Part shown: piece by piece, positions 42,915 through 55,000 of the stretch
Layout: every line of letters starts with the position of its first letter
Position numbering within the stretch: position 1 is the stretch's first letter
DNA from: Cercis canadensis
Taxonomy: Eukaryota; Streptophyta; Magnoliopsida; Fabales; Fabaceae
Reading direction: 5' to 3'
DNA length: 64,000 bases
Assembly: GCA_003255065.1 (NCBI GenBank)
Contig: QAOA01003615.1
Location: 61,120-125,119 of the forward strand
Notes under the pieces: generated by a model
The model's input: only the letters and a program-made list of their open reading frames with translations
Database searches by the model: none
What the model was told of the DNA's origin: nothing
Made by a program: the position numbers and the translations under genes

Positions 42915-42986
42915 GTATATACATAGCCAAACCAATTTCCACACAAGATCTAAATCTAAACAAGAAAAAAAGAATAATCACCATTG

Positions 42987-43730
42987 ATGAAGGCTCAAGC
43001 TCTCTTCTTCTCTCTTACATTTCTCACCCTTTTGTTCTCAATAGATAGGTTCCCACCAACACATGCAAACAATGAACCCAGCACCATCATCATCAACAAT
43101 GGTTGTCCTTACACCATTTGGCCAGGGATCCACACCAAGTCAGGCAAACATGTAAATCCATCTGGGTTCTCGTTGGCACCGCGCTCCCAGGTTACTCTTC
43201 ACGTCGATCTGCCGTGGTCCGGCAGAATCTGGGGGCGAACATATTGTTCATGGAACCATGATAGGTTTCATTGTAAGGTTGGAGACTGTGGAAGTGGCCA
43301 AGAACAATGCTATGGTAGAACACCAGAACCACCAGTTAGCATGGTTGATTTGAACATGGCTCCAACGAATGGTATAAGTTACTTTGCTATAGACCTCATA
43401 AATGGCGCAAATGTGCGAGTGAATGTGATCCCATTGGATTATCATTGCAGTGAAATTCAGTGTTATAGCGATTTGAAGCTTTATTGTCCTGATTGGTTGA
43501 CTAAGTATGATGATAATGGGGAAAAGATTGCTTGCAAGAGTGCATGTTTGGCCACAGGTGAGCCAAAGTATTGTTGCACTGGTGCCTATGCTAGTCCTCA
43601 GCAGTGCCCATTGAACCCATACTCAGAATTTGTTAAAGAGAAATGCCCTAGTGCAATAAGTTCTCCTTATGATAATAAGAATTTTTCATGTAATGGTGGA
43701 GGTGCTTTTCGCGTGTATTTCTGCGGATAA
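42987..43730 (+). CDS. Thaumatin-like protein 2 (PR-5 family), tandem copy
   Basis: Single exon, 247 residues, closely similar to the copy at 39693 over its whole length and in both flanks, so the pair arose by local duplication. Signal peptide about 1-25 (MKAQALFFSLTFLTLLFSID), then the thaumatin domain with exactly 16 cysteines (GCPYTIWPGI, CKVGDCGSGQEQC, CKSACL, YCCTGAYASPQQC, YFCG). The extra C-terminal cysteine of gene 1 is Gly here (NGGGAFRVYFCG). The cleft shows the same replacements (MVDLNM, YFAIDLINGAN), and here even the Asp of the LVDG segment is Asn. The ATG at 42987 is used; the preceding codon is TTG. Function as for the neighbour, secreted and probably defence-related, by family only. 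Confidence 0.93.
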   Translation: MKAQALFFSLTFLTLLFSIDRFPPTHANNEPSTIIINNGCPYTIWPGIHTKSGKHVNPSGFSLAPRSQVTLHVDLPWSGRIWGRTYCSWNHDRFHCKVGDCGSGQEQCYGRTPEPPVSMVDLNMAPTNGISYFAIDLINGANVRVNVIPLDYHCSEIQCYSDLKLYCPDWLTKYDDNGEKIACKSACLATGEPKYCCTGAYASPQQCPLNPYSEFVKEKCPSAISSPYDNKNFSCNGGGAFRVYFCG

Positions 43731-46093
43731 ATCAAGGAAAACTTGTCTTTAAATAAATAATAAAATGAAGGTTATGTGACTATTTTCACAGCCTAATTAA
43801 TGTCTAATATTTTCTTCGATCCTTTATTATTCTCACTACATTAATGATTGATAACCATAATATGCACTTTCTTAGTTTCTTATTAAACATGGTTTTAACT
43901 GGCACCGATAGACAACAAGTGAGTTTTACGGATCCTACTACTACAGCTAAATGGAGAAGTACAGTAAATTTTCTCATTTATTAGTTGACGTTTCTTCAAC
44001 ATTCATTTGAGACCAGTTTAAAAAATATGAGAAAGAGGGAAAAGTGTGTTCTAGAAACGAGGATTGAGAGAGAGACATGAAAAGATGTAGGAGATGCTTG
44101 GAATTTTGAACGAACTGGGTTATTAGTATGATTTCAGATGAAGAAGGAGACAAGGCTTTCCAATGAGTCTTTTTTCCTTTCTGTTTTTCAAATGTGTTTT
44201 TAACACACTTTCTCCAAACGTGTGTTTGTTGAAATTGTTTCTCAAAACAGTTGTTTTGTTATGTTTTTTTTTCTTGAGAGGATGCTATTGATGCTATACT
44301 TCCTTCATAGACAAAAGATTTTATTAGAGCATCATAACTATAAATAAGCCTTAATGAGTACATGTTTGTATTTGCGTTGAGGTGTGTGGCAGCACAAATA
44401 ACTGCATTCTAAGGCTAAAATATATTGTGCTCTTTAGCTTTTGCTTGAATGCCATTTCTCATGTTGCCACTTCCCAGACATGCTATTCGATTCCAAACCA
44501 GATTCTTTGCTCCATCAATTTTATTTTTTGATTTTTTGGAGTTGGAGCAATAGAGGAGACAAATATGATGCATAGAAACATGTGGGTTTGCTCAGATTAA
44601 TGGGCATTTTAGTTCAAAATAAGACTTCAATAGTGAGGAAGCTTTTATGGTGGAAAGAGGAAGTAGACGATGTTGTTTTGTGTGTTTTGGGAGAGGGTTT
44701 AATGTGAGGAGGCCTTTATTGTGATTGTAATAGTATTTTGCCACTCTTGTGCACTTGTGGCCATGTAGGTTGCCACTTCACGCTTGTCAACTCAGCAACT
44801 TCCATTAATAATATTAATGGTGTTGGGAGTTAAGACAAAAATGATGTGTTTTGTAAATATTTGAGATTAAAATGAAACTAAACAAAGTTTTGGGATGAAA
44901 ATGAAACTGAGGGTAAAGTTAAGAGACAAAAAGATCTATTTTGTCTAAACTTAATTATTGTGACTGTTAAATATAATAAGTGCTATAATTTGACATATGA
45001 AAATTATAATGTTGATTATTTTTACTCTTTTTCGCTCTGCTTACCAGCTTGTTTAACTTTGGAACAACTTAGACACTAAAAAATACTTTTGGTACGAGCT
45101 TGTGTGTTATTTTTTTGGTATTTTTGGTTATAATTTTGTGTTTGAACACATAATTATAAGTCTTGAAAATGATTTCAGTACCACTATTCTATGAGCTATT
45201 TAGTAAGTTTGTATGTTCTTTGTTTGCAAGTTCTCATCATCTGTCTCACAGCTAATTCAATTTATCTATAAGTATCTTTTAAGTTATTTAATAAATTTTA
45301 TTAATTGATAGTTTTGATAAAAATATTTCACCCAACAAGAAAATTCTGATAAAGATTTAGATATATGATAATTCTTTTTTTATGGAACATAAGTGTCTTT
45401 TTCTTAATGTAATGAAATGTCCATGAAATATATATATATATATTGTTGAGTATTTTTATTCTACACCTTGTAATAGGACATAAGTCACATCTAAACTCTC
45501 AAGCATTATTTATATTATTTCAGTTTTAAATTGTTAATATAACTTAAATTTTATTAAATTAATGTTCGAGATATATAAATAAATAAATTTAATAAAATTT
45601 AAATTATATGAATAACTTAAATTTTATTAAATTAATGTTCGAGATATATAAAATAGATAAATAAATTTAATAAAATTTAAATTATATAAATTATATTAGA
45701 ATAAGACAATTTAAAATCAAAATAATTTAAATAATCATTGGGATGGGACATGGACACAAGGTGTAAGATATAAAACACCCTTTTCTTTTTAGGTGTGGAC
45801 AAGCATTTTTCATTATTTGTGAAAAGTTGCTAGTTGGTATTGTTAAAAAGGTGTTTGCTCGCACATAAAAAAAAAGAAAAAAANAAAAAAAAAAAGAAGG
45901 GTGTTTGCTCGTATATTATTTCATTTTTGGAAACGTTATGTTGTCCTTTGACTCGTATCCATGCTTCTTGCTTTTGCAGAAGTCTCCAACATCCGACAAG
46001 ATCATCTTACCTCAACTCCTCCATCAGCACAGAGTGCCTATCACAATGTAAACGCTTTCTGAAACAAACCCAAAAGCCATTTCCTTTGTAGCC
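43731..46093. other. Intergenic region between thaumatin-like gene 2 and apyrase
   Basis: The 3' flank to about 43940 matches that of gene 1. Beyond it lie AT-rich DNA, a MITE-like element (45448-45780), a poly-A/N stretch (about 45868-45896, N at 45884) and the apyrase leader. No gene found. Confidence 0.65.
45448..45780. mobile_element. MITE-like TIR element with internal tandem repeat
   Basis: Left end GAGTATTTTTATTCTACACC TTGT and right end (reverse complement) GGGTGTTTTATATCTTACAC CTTGT form an inverted repeat; both arms continue with a GGACAT motif. Inside, two 72-76 bp units (45541-45612 and 45614-45690) repeat AACTTAAATTTTATTAAATT and TAATGTTCGAGATATATAAA, each itself palindromic. 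No target duplication identified. Confidence 0.6.
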
Positions 46094-49000
46094 ATGGATT
46101 TCCCAAAGAACCTTCAACCCAGGTCTTCTTCTGCTGCCTATATTCCCCCACACCGCACCCAGCTCCACCCTCGCATGATCTCCCTCTACTCTTCTACCCC
46201 ATCTCGCCTTCCTTCTAATTCCAACAGAACGCAAACCAAATGGCTTATACTCATTGCCTCTCTCTTCACCATCCCCTTCTTCTTCTACCTCTTCACCACA
46301 GCTCAAAAAGTCCACAATTCTACCAAATTCACAGAACCCAAATCTACATTCTTTGGCCTCGTTATCAATGCGGGCTCATCGGGTTCCAGAATCAATGTTT
46401 TTGAGTTTCTGGGTGAGGGTCGGATCCCCTTTCTTGATCGGGCCGGGTCGGTCTCCATGAAGGTTAGACCTGGATTGATGGGTTTTGCAGGGGACCCAGA
46501 TGGTGCTGGGAGCTCCATTGTGCAGTTGGTTGAGTTTGCTAAGCGGCGGGTCCGGAAGAAGGATTGGGGAAACACCATGATGCTGTTGATGGCAACTGCA
46601 GAGTTAGAGAGTTTGAGTCCTGAGGTGAGGGAGAAGATCTTGGAGTCTTGTAGACAGGTTCTGAGGTCATCTGGGTTTTTGTTTAAGGATGAATGGGCTC
46701 GTATAATCCAAGGTATTGTATTAGTCCTTCTGTGATTTGAATTTGATGACTGCTTTTTGGTTGATTCAATGAGATTGTATAGGAACTGCAAATGGTTATG
46801 ATATTATCATATTATGCAGTAGGAAAGTGAGCTAAAGTTCATAATTTTTTGGCAGTGTTAAAACGAAATTCAGGTGCTCCTTCCATTTTTTAATTTCATC
46901 TACAAAATGAGGTAAAGAACAACATAGGTGGCAGCTATTCTGCTCATAATGGAGGACTGATATAAATAGCTAGACTCTGATAGTCTGATTAGGTATTGCC
47001 TTTCAAAAATCTGTTTCAACCAAGTTATCAGTGTTAAGATTCAATTGATTCCACTCCAACCATGTAGAAGACTCCTATTGAGTGGTAAAATTTGAGGAGC
47101 TGCAATGTAATTCTGTTTAATTGGTATTGTATGTATAAGATGGATGGCAAGACTGTTGAGCATTGTCAAGTAGCTCATGTTCTGTGGTGTTTGGCTATGT
47201 CTCTTTATCAGGTGCATTGGGTGATGTCTTCGTCTATGGGGGAGCTTTTGTGTTGTTGGAGAAGGGTTTCTGGTTCTGGGAAGGGTGTGTAGAGCTGTTT
47301 CATCTTGTTTTATTAGGGGCATGTTTGGTAGGGGGAGTAAATTTTTTGCTGTTTTAAATATGTTTGGTTGTAAAAAGCTAGATCTTTGCAAACTGGCTGA
47401 TTGACTCCTATTGGAAAGTACATAGTGGAACATTAAAAATCTTCTACAACTCTCAAGTTTCTTTGACAGACTAAGCTTTAGGAACGTTAGCTTATCTTGC
47501 TAGATGTAACTCTTTAAAGGTGGAGGAAAAGTAGGCTATGTTAATTCTGCTTCTCCATTTATATGCTTTAATATTTCCACACTAGTAAGATATGTGTAAC
47601 AAGGGACTTTTTTAAGTAATATTTCATCGTTCTGGTAAGGTGTACTTGTGGAAGTCTTTTAAACATCAATTTCTCCCCCCATCCAATGGGTCTTTATTCA
47701 ATTGCTTGACTATTAAGGGGAAAGCTTCTTTTCAATTGAAAAGGAAGCCAAAAGAGGTAGGAAGAGAAAGAAGAAGATGAGAGGCTGGTAATATATATTT
47801 TCCATTTTGTTGTTGCCTTAGAAATTTTCGTCAAAAGAGAACTGCATCTTAGAAATTATATAACAATTTGATTTATTACTATTTGTTATAACGAATTTGG
47901 CAAAATAACTTTTATACATTTGGCATCTTTTACGCTCTCATGTTCATGACAAATAGTATAATCTCTATACAGGTGAAGAACAAGGTATCTCTTCTTGGGT
48001 TGCTGTAAATTATGCTCTAGGAAACTTGGGACGTGAGCCTCAGGAAACCACTGGAACAGTTGAACTTGGTGGGGCTTCTTTGCAGGTTTTTTTCATTCAC
48101 TATATGTCAATTTCGTTCATGTACATAGACTCTATATTAATTCATTTACACTCATTTCTCTATAGGTTCATGTATAATAGTAGTGTATGTATGTTGTACA
48201 CTGTTGTAACTTAAGGCCGAAGTTATGGGCCATAAGAGAAAAGTCTTTCTGGCTGAGGGACAATTTGCTGTAACTTATATCCTACATGTATTATGTATTA
48301 TTGTGGATATGTGTTATACATCATAATATTAGACAATTTGCTGATTATTCTGGAAAAAGTTTATCCATATTTAAGTTTACTAGGTCAAGGGTGTTTCATT
48401 CTTTCTGAATTGTGATTTGGGCTGCAATTTCAGGCTATGGATCTTGTTTATTTTTATATTATTTTGCTGGAATCAGAACAAACACTAGGTTTCTTGTTTG
48501 GTTTTCCTTGCATCTGTAAGTAATGTTCCCCCACTTAACCAATAAACCCTAAATCACTTGCCACACTGAAATTTCAGCATTGTAATCTTGCCCCAGTCTT
48601 GCTGCACGTTGTTAGGGAGCTTAAATATATTTGGAACTTTGGAACAAATAGGATGTTTCTTGGTATTTGGTTAGTTGGTTGACGGGTTTCTATATTGTAT
48701 TCATTTCCTGCTCAAGGACTCAATTCTCCATAGAGTAATACAATTTACAAAAACTGTTTAGACTTGGAGCGTGTCACACTAACTGGATCCCCTTAAACTT
48801 TTTTCTATAGGGTTCACATTGCGCCACCTCAAATAGTGAGTTAAACTAGTATGTAATAAGCATTTCTCCATAACATTCAAAATCTTATCAGATTGTCTCT
48901 GAAGGGACAGACTCAATTCGAATGATTCTTCATCCTCTGCAGTTTTTGGTGATTTAAATTGCTGATTGCTGTCTGATGGGTTGGTTTTTTTTTTTTTTTT

Positions 49001-52000
49001 TTGATATAATTTCTTGGCCTAATATTTGTCAAGCTGCCTTTGATATCTAAAATTGATAATTTTAATGTCTTTGGATTATGAAGGAAGATGTCTGGCTGTG
49101 TCTGAGAGTCTGCTTTCTTATGCATTGCTGATCATTTCCCAGCTTTGTTGAAGGGGAAGTGTTCATTAGAGGTAAAGCCTCCTTCTCCTTTCCGAAGCAT
49201 GTGTTGGAAGTAGAGATGGATCTGTTGACAAGATCAATGGAATCATTTCTTACTGGTTGCTTGAACTACATCTTAGCTAGTAAACTGGTAGCTTTATGAG
49301 ATCTGAAAAAAGTGATAGGGTGGCTTTTAAGGAATTGAGTCAGAAGTAAAGGTTGGTTTGAGGAAATTGAGTAGATTATTTCGAGGATACAGGCTTTGCT
49401 ACCTCATGAATTAACTAGAATAAATTATTTTAAAGTTGATTTGAGAGCTTCAGCATAGAGGAGGTGAGGTATAGGCAAAAGCTGAGGACTGAATGGCTTA
49501 ACGAAGTGCATGAAAATACTAAATTCTTCCATTGACTCACAGCCATGTTGGGGAGTGCACTAGGTGTTCAAGTTACAGTGAAAACAAAAATAAATGATGC
49601 CATGGTTTTCAGAGCAATTGGAAGGCTCCTGTGAGCTAATATTGTTTTCTTTTTCTCTGTTCTTCTTAGGAGGACATCTCTTCTCCCCTCCTTGTATTTA
49701 TCTTCCTTTTTAATAAACTATTTCATCAAAAATTAAAAATCCGAAGATGATACTATGGTTTACGTCCCATTTGTTGTATTTGGAATTGATGGTTCAAAGG
49801 CTGGTTTGAGATGGTTGTGGATTTTTTGATTGTGTATCCAGAGATGGGTTTTAAAGAATTTGGAGAAGACTCTTGTCAGTTGGAGCTTTTTAGGTGGTTC
49901 ACTGGTCAGGGTGATTTTATTTCTTTTATGATTTTTGTAAGAGTGCAGCCTTAAAAGGATTTATAGATGAGACTTTCTTGGTCTGACTCTAATGGAACAG
50001 GTATGGCAAATATTAAATATAGGCTAACTCATTTAGCAACCAACTTCCATAAAATGCTCTCTGTGATGCTAACTGGCTATATAGGCCGCTAACGACCTAA
50101 GTTGTAGGAAGACAAACTTTTAAGTTGTTTTTGTAATTTTTTCAGTTGATGAGAGTCTTATTATCATATGAGGATGTGGACTTTGAGAATTATTTGCTGG
50201 TTGCATTTCAACCAGGCAGGCTATTACCTTAAATGGAATTCATTGATGGTTATGATAGAGAGATTTGGTTTTGGTGAAAATGAGGAGTAGGATTTCCTTT
50301 TGCTTTTTGGCATGTGTACTTCTTATATATTTCTTCAGCAAATTGGATTTCCTAGGAGCTGCAGAGGTTTGAGACAAGTTATCCTTTGTCTGTTTTGCTT
50401 ACAGAGTTCAATACCCAACTTGTGGTGCAAGTTGTTGTGGAAGTTATTTATCAGGCTTTAACCTTAGTGTCTGTATCAAGGCCATTTGACAATTTCTTAT
50501 CTTCTTTTCGCACATAATACTGCCATTTTTTCTGATTATTAAACTTATTGCCTGTGGTGTGGTTTTTGTTTGTAGTGATTTTAGGACTTAAAAGTAAATA
50601 TCGCAAAGAAGGATTGTGGTCCAGTCATTGTGAAATAGAAGTGAAAAAGCTATTTGAAGCAATATCCTTTATAGCAGTTGCTGTGTTAGCTGCTTTGCTG
50701 AAACTTCTACTTGAGTTCATTTTGTAGAGAGATATGTGGTTGATTTTGTATGATCTGCTTGAGCTTTTGATTTCACCTTCTACTTGTTTTGGAAAAATGT
50801 TTTTCGTTTGTAGAGTTTATTCTTATAAATATGCTGAATAGATTTTGAACTGTATGCTGGTTCTTGCAGGTTACATCAGCTTTGCTAAATGCAACATTGG
50901 TGCTATCTTCACGGATTATAAGATTATCTGGAGTTACTTACAATCTTTATACCAGGAGCGGGCCACAATTTGGTCAGGTGTCTCCCACTGCTTTCCAATT
51001 TTATAAAGCTATATCCCTGTTTCTCAAAATGCTGTATGATGGATGTTATTTTTTCTACAAAGTTTTGTGACTTTTACTTGCCTTTTAGCTGATGTGGGTT
51101 TATTTCTTAAAGATGCTTTAATAGTTGTAGAAATTGTAGAAGTGAGTGCTGATTGATGGCATTTAAAGTTGAAGTAAAATATATACTGGTATGTCCATCT
51201 GTCTCGAAAAGATAGTATTAAATAACTTATAATATTCAATTAGTCATTAGTAATTAAGTAGTTAGCCTATTCTGTAAGTTTACTCTCTACTCAATATGTG
51301 TGATTGTTTTTCTTGTGTTTTTTGTCAACTTGAATTGCTAGTAAATAAGTATTTTAATTAAACTGGGGTCATTTATGCTATGATTGGAGAAATTAGCTGT
51401 GTAGTGTTCAATTCTGAGTTTCTAACCAAAGTTCTCGTGCAGGATGTAGCATGGAAATCATTGGAGGAGCTGCTGAGTTATAGAGTGTTAAAGTTTTGTA
51501 AGTATCAATTGGGATGACTCACTTTTATTCTTTTATTATATTTTGCTGCATGGTTGCTAGGCATATAGTTGCATTAGATTCCTGCACAAACAAGTTGGAT
51601 TCTTGTGGGCTGTCTGTTTCTGAAACTGGAGGTTTTATTGATATGTTTAGTGGGTGGCGGAGTAACTTGGTGAGAAAGAGTATTTGAGGATATGGTAATC
51701 TTATTCTTCCTAATTACTTATGGCGTAGTTAAATATTTCAAAGAAATGAATGAGGTCTTATAACTTTGAGATCAAAATATGAGCTTTGTCATAGAGGACC
51801 TCGTTAGAAATGGTGATGTCATTTACTTTAAAATTTGCTTTTGTTGGTGATGCCTTTGTGGGGCTGTATTCTTTTTTCATTCGAAACAGTTTTTGCTTCA
51901 GATTTTGACTGCAAAGGATTCATTGAAACAACCATTTACTTATCGGTACTACTTATGGAAAATGGATGAGGGATTAGTGAAGCATATTCTCCATTATCAG

Positions 52001-55000
52001 ATTACACATATACTTGAAGGGTGGCACATGCATACAGAAGAAGTATGCAAATGATAAAAAGAAAGAAAGCAAAAGAAGATGAATGAACCTTTGTAAAGTA
52101 AGAAAAACTACTAAACGTCTAAATCCAAATTTCAAATAATGATGAAATTATAGGAGATCTAATTTTTAAAGAGTGAGAAGAAAATGATTTCATTCTTATT
52201 CAACACAACCTCTTTGATGATGAGGCCATCATTTTTACTTTTGTTCCTGGGGCCTTGGTATCGAGTTGCTTAGTTGGTAACGTATACCTGGATGGACTAT
52301 GGAGATGTTCTCAGTTTTCTATTTCAGTTGACATTCTGGTTTCTTGCATTTATTTGTGAATATGGAATAGGCATAATCTGCATCCAAGAAAAAAAAATAA
52401 TTACTCATGTTACCTGTTATGGTTTAATGTTTTTTCTTTTTCATGAGATATTGTATAAAGTTGATGTTCTTAACTAACCTTTACTTGAAATCATGATATA
52501 ATTGAATGATTTCTGTTAGCTTTCATTGATATGCAGCTTCAAGATCTAGCAGAAGAGGTTTTGGTCATCCTTGCATTCCTAGAGGGTATCCTTGGACCTC
52601 CAATGCAAGTTATGTAAAACAACAAATCTTTCAACCGGCTGGAAATTTCTCCTTATGCAGATCTGAAGCTTTGTCATTATTAAAGAAAAGAGCAGGTTGC
52701 ATCATCATTTGATATTTTATTGTGATGATTATCAGAGTTGGCTTAAATTTGATCATTTGTGCTGTCAGCTAATTTGTTTCACATGACCTGCTGCTTTATA
52801 GATCAATCAAGATTTTTCCTGAGTCTGACTCTATTTTGATTGAATGCATGACCATACACCAACAAAATTGCTTTGTCAAACTAACTGGCTTAGCTGTATA
52901 GATCTACTATCCATTAATTACCCTGTATAATATCATATCCTTGTTTTCACATTTAAACATTTTTTAAATGCATTTACGTGTCACTGAGAGATACATACAA
53001 ATCATGTATGATAGGATAAGTATTACCAGTAAACCTCTTCATAACCATATTGCTTGTGCTTTTTTTCCCGCTGCAACCTGCTGAGAAGCATTGCTTCTTT
53101 CGTGATACCTGCCGTACTAGTGATGACCGGCCCCCATCCCTCAAAAATTTAGAATTGTGACTGTTATTGGAAGCAGGGAGAGAATTTTCTCCATTTATGG
53201 AAATCAGTTTTGACCTAGGATTCATTTGGCTAGTGCCAGGTTTTTGGGACTAAGGCTGTTGCTTTTCTTTTGTTGTTGTATTAGAAATCATAAGTGAATT
53301 TTTGAACTTGTTGCCTTTTTTGTCTTCTAATTTTCTAGAAGTTTTTCTGTTATTTTTTTTATGAGTGAAATTCATTCTGATGCCTTAGTCTTTTTTTTGT
53401 TTTTTGGGCTAATGGATGCCTTAGTCTTTTGTTGCCTTCTGGTCATTTCTCCTTCAGGGAAGATGCCTTATTCTTCTTATATATATATATATATATATAT
53501 CACCCTTTGTGGAGAGCACATATTCACTAATCATGTTTGCTCTGAATGCAGATATGTGCCAACATCCACCTTGTAAAATCACCTCATCCTTTGATGAGTT
53601 ATCTGGCGAGCAAGTTTCTTCAGGAAACTTCTTGTATATTTCTGAGGTTCGTAATGAGTGATATTACTTCTTTTCATTGTTGATTATTCTGTTTACATAA
53701 TTTTTCTAAGCTCTGTATTGGAGTGCCTATCAAGTAGACTTGAGTTGGACATTGTCTACTGAAGCAACAGCAACTATTGAAGCTGTACTAATATTTTAAA
53801 AGCCTTTGTGCCTACTTGGTACAAGTATAAATCATCAATTCTTGGTTAAAGATTTGAATTTGCTCTGTTGGACTGGATAACACAGCCTTAAAATACAAAT
53901 AAATAAACACCTGTGGACAGAGATGTCAAAAAGGGCCAGCCCAGCCCTTTTGGGCATGGCCCTCGAGGGCCTAGCCCATTAGGGCTAGGGCCTAAAATGC
54001 CCGTTGCTAAAAGGGCTTAAAAATTCATATCCAAGCCTGGCCCTGTAAGGGTTGGAGGGCTAAAGGGCCAGCCTATTTATCCATTTAATATAATTAATTT
54101 AAAAAATTATAAAATAAAAATATAAAAAATTAAATTTGAAATAAAAATAATTATATGAATAATCAAAAATATTTTATATCTCCTAATCAAACATACATTC
54201 ATAATTTCAAACACAGAATTAACACATGATATTACATATATATCATCTAAATAAAAAAAACAAGTATTGAGTAACAAATACAAATACTGACTTCAAACAT
54301 CCACATAGTTAAAACCTAAAAGATAATATACATAAACATGTGTATACATAAATACATATATATGTGTATATAGCTAAGAGAGCCAACCCTTTTATCGGTG
54401 GGGTTTTTGAGCCTAGCCCTTTTGGGCCAAGCCCAAAAGCCCTTCTACAAAATGGGCTTGAAATTTCATATCCAAGCCCCCTTGGATATGGGCTTAGAAG
54501 GGCTGACCCATTGAGCCTGGCCCATTTTGACATCTCTACTGCCGGGATCCACAATATGGCGCAAAGTTCAATCTCTTCACAAATGCAGTTCTGTTAAAAT
54601 ATTTGAGCACAATAACCAGGAATTATACTTCATGTATGCTTGATTGCTGAGACTAGCTTAACCATTCAAGACTCGTTTGATAAACTATCCCTGTATAAAG
54701 CTTTCTGGTTTTTCTTTACTTTTATTTTCTTTTCTCTTATATTTTGGCGGCAGGGGGAGGGTGTGTGCTAGTGATCGTTACTTGCTGATTCAATTATTAT
54801 GCAATAGGATTGTTTTCTAGGCTTCTTTTTGAAAGGACCAAAGGCTTCATTTAACATTCTGTTTTGTTTGGTCCTATTGTTTGTTCATTTCTTTCAGAAG
54901 GAAATCTCATACTCCTATTTGTACCAACTCTGTCTACTTTTAAGATTATACTTTTAAAATAAATAATCTTAAAAGTTATAAAGCTCCTCAGGTTTCTGGA

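Larger units (their letters stand above)
40440..42986. other. Spacer between the thaumatin-like genes
   Basis: Includes the 3' UTR of gene 1 (with TAATTAATGTCTAATATTTT also found after gene 2), a (GA)n tract near 41044-41062, a long diverged direct repeat (41474-42470), a probable solo LTR (42641-42914) and the promoter of gene 2. No third thaumatin-like copy seen. Confidence 0.7.

Noticed and set aside
45961-46062. 33-codon upstream frame before the apyrase ATG
   Set aside because: It may lie in the leader, but the transcription start is unknown and the stretch shows no conserved feature.
46007-46791. Two antisense frames over apyrase exon 1
   Set aside because: Both mirror the real exon, which has clear apyrase motifs on the plus strand.
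47320-47360. GCATGTTTGGTAGGGGG as a TIR element end in apyrase intron 1
   Set aside because: No matching inverted end was found nearby.
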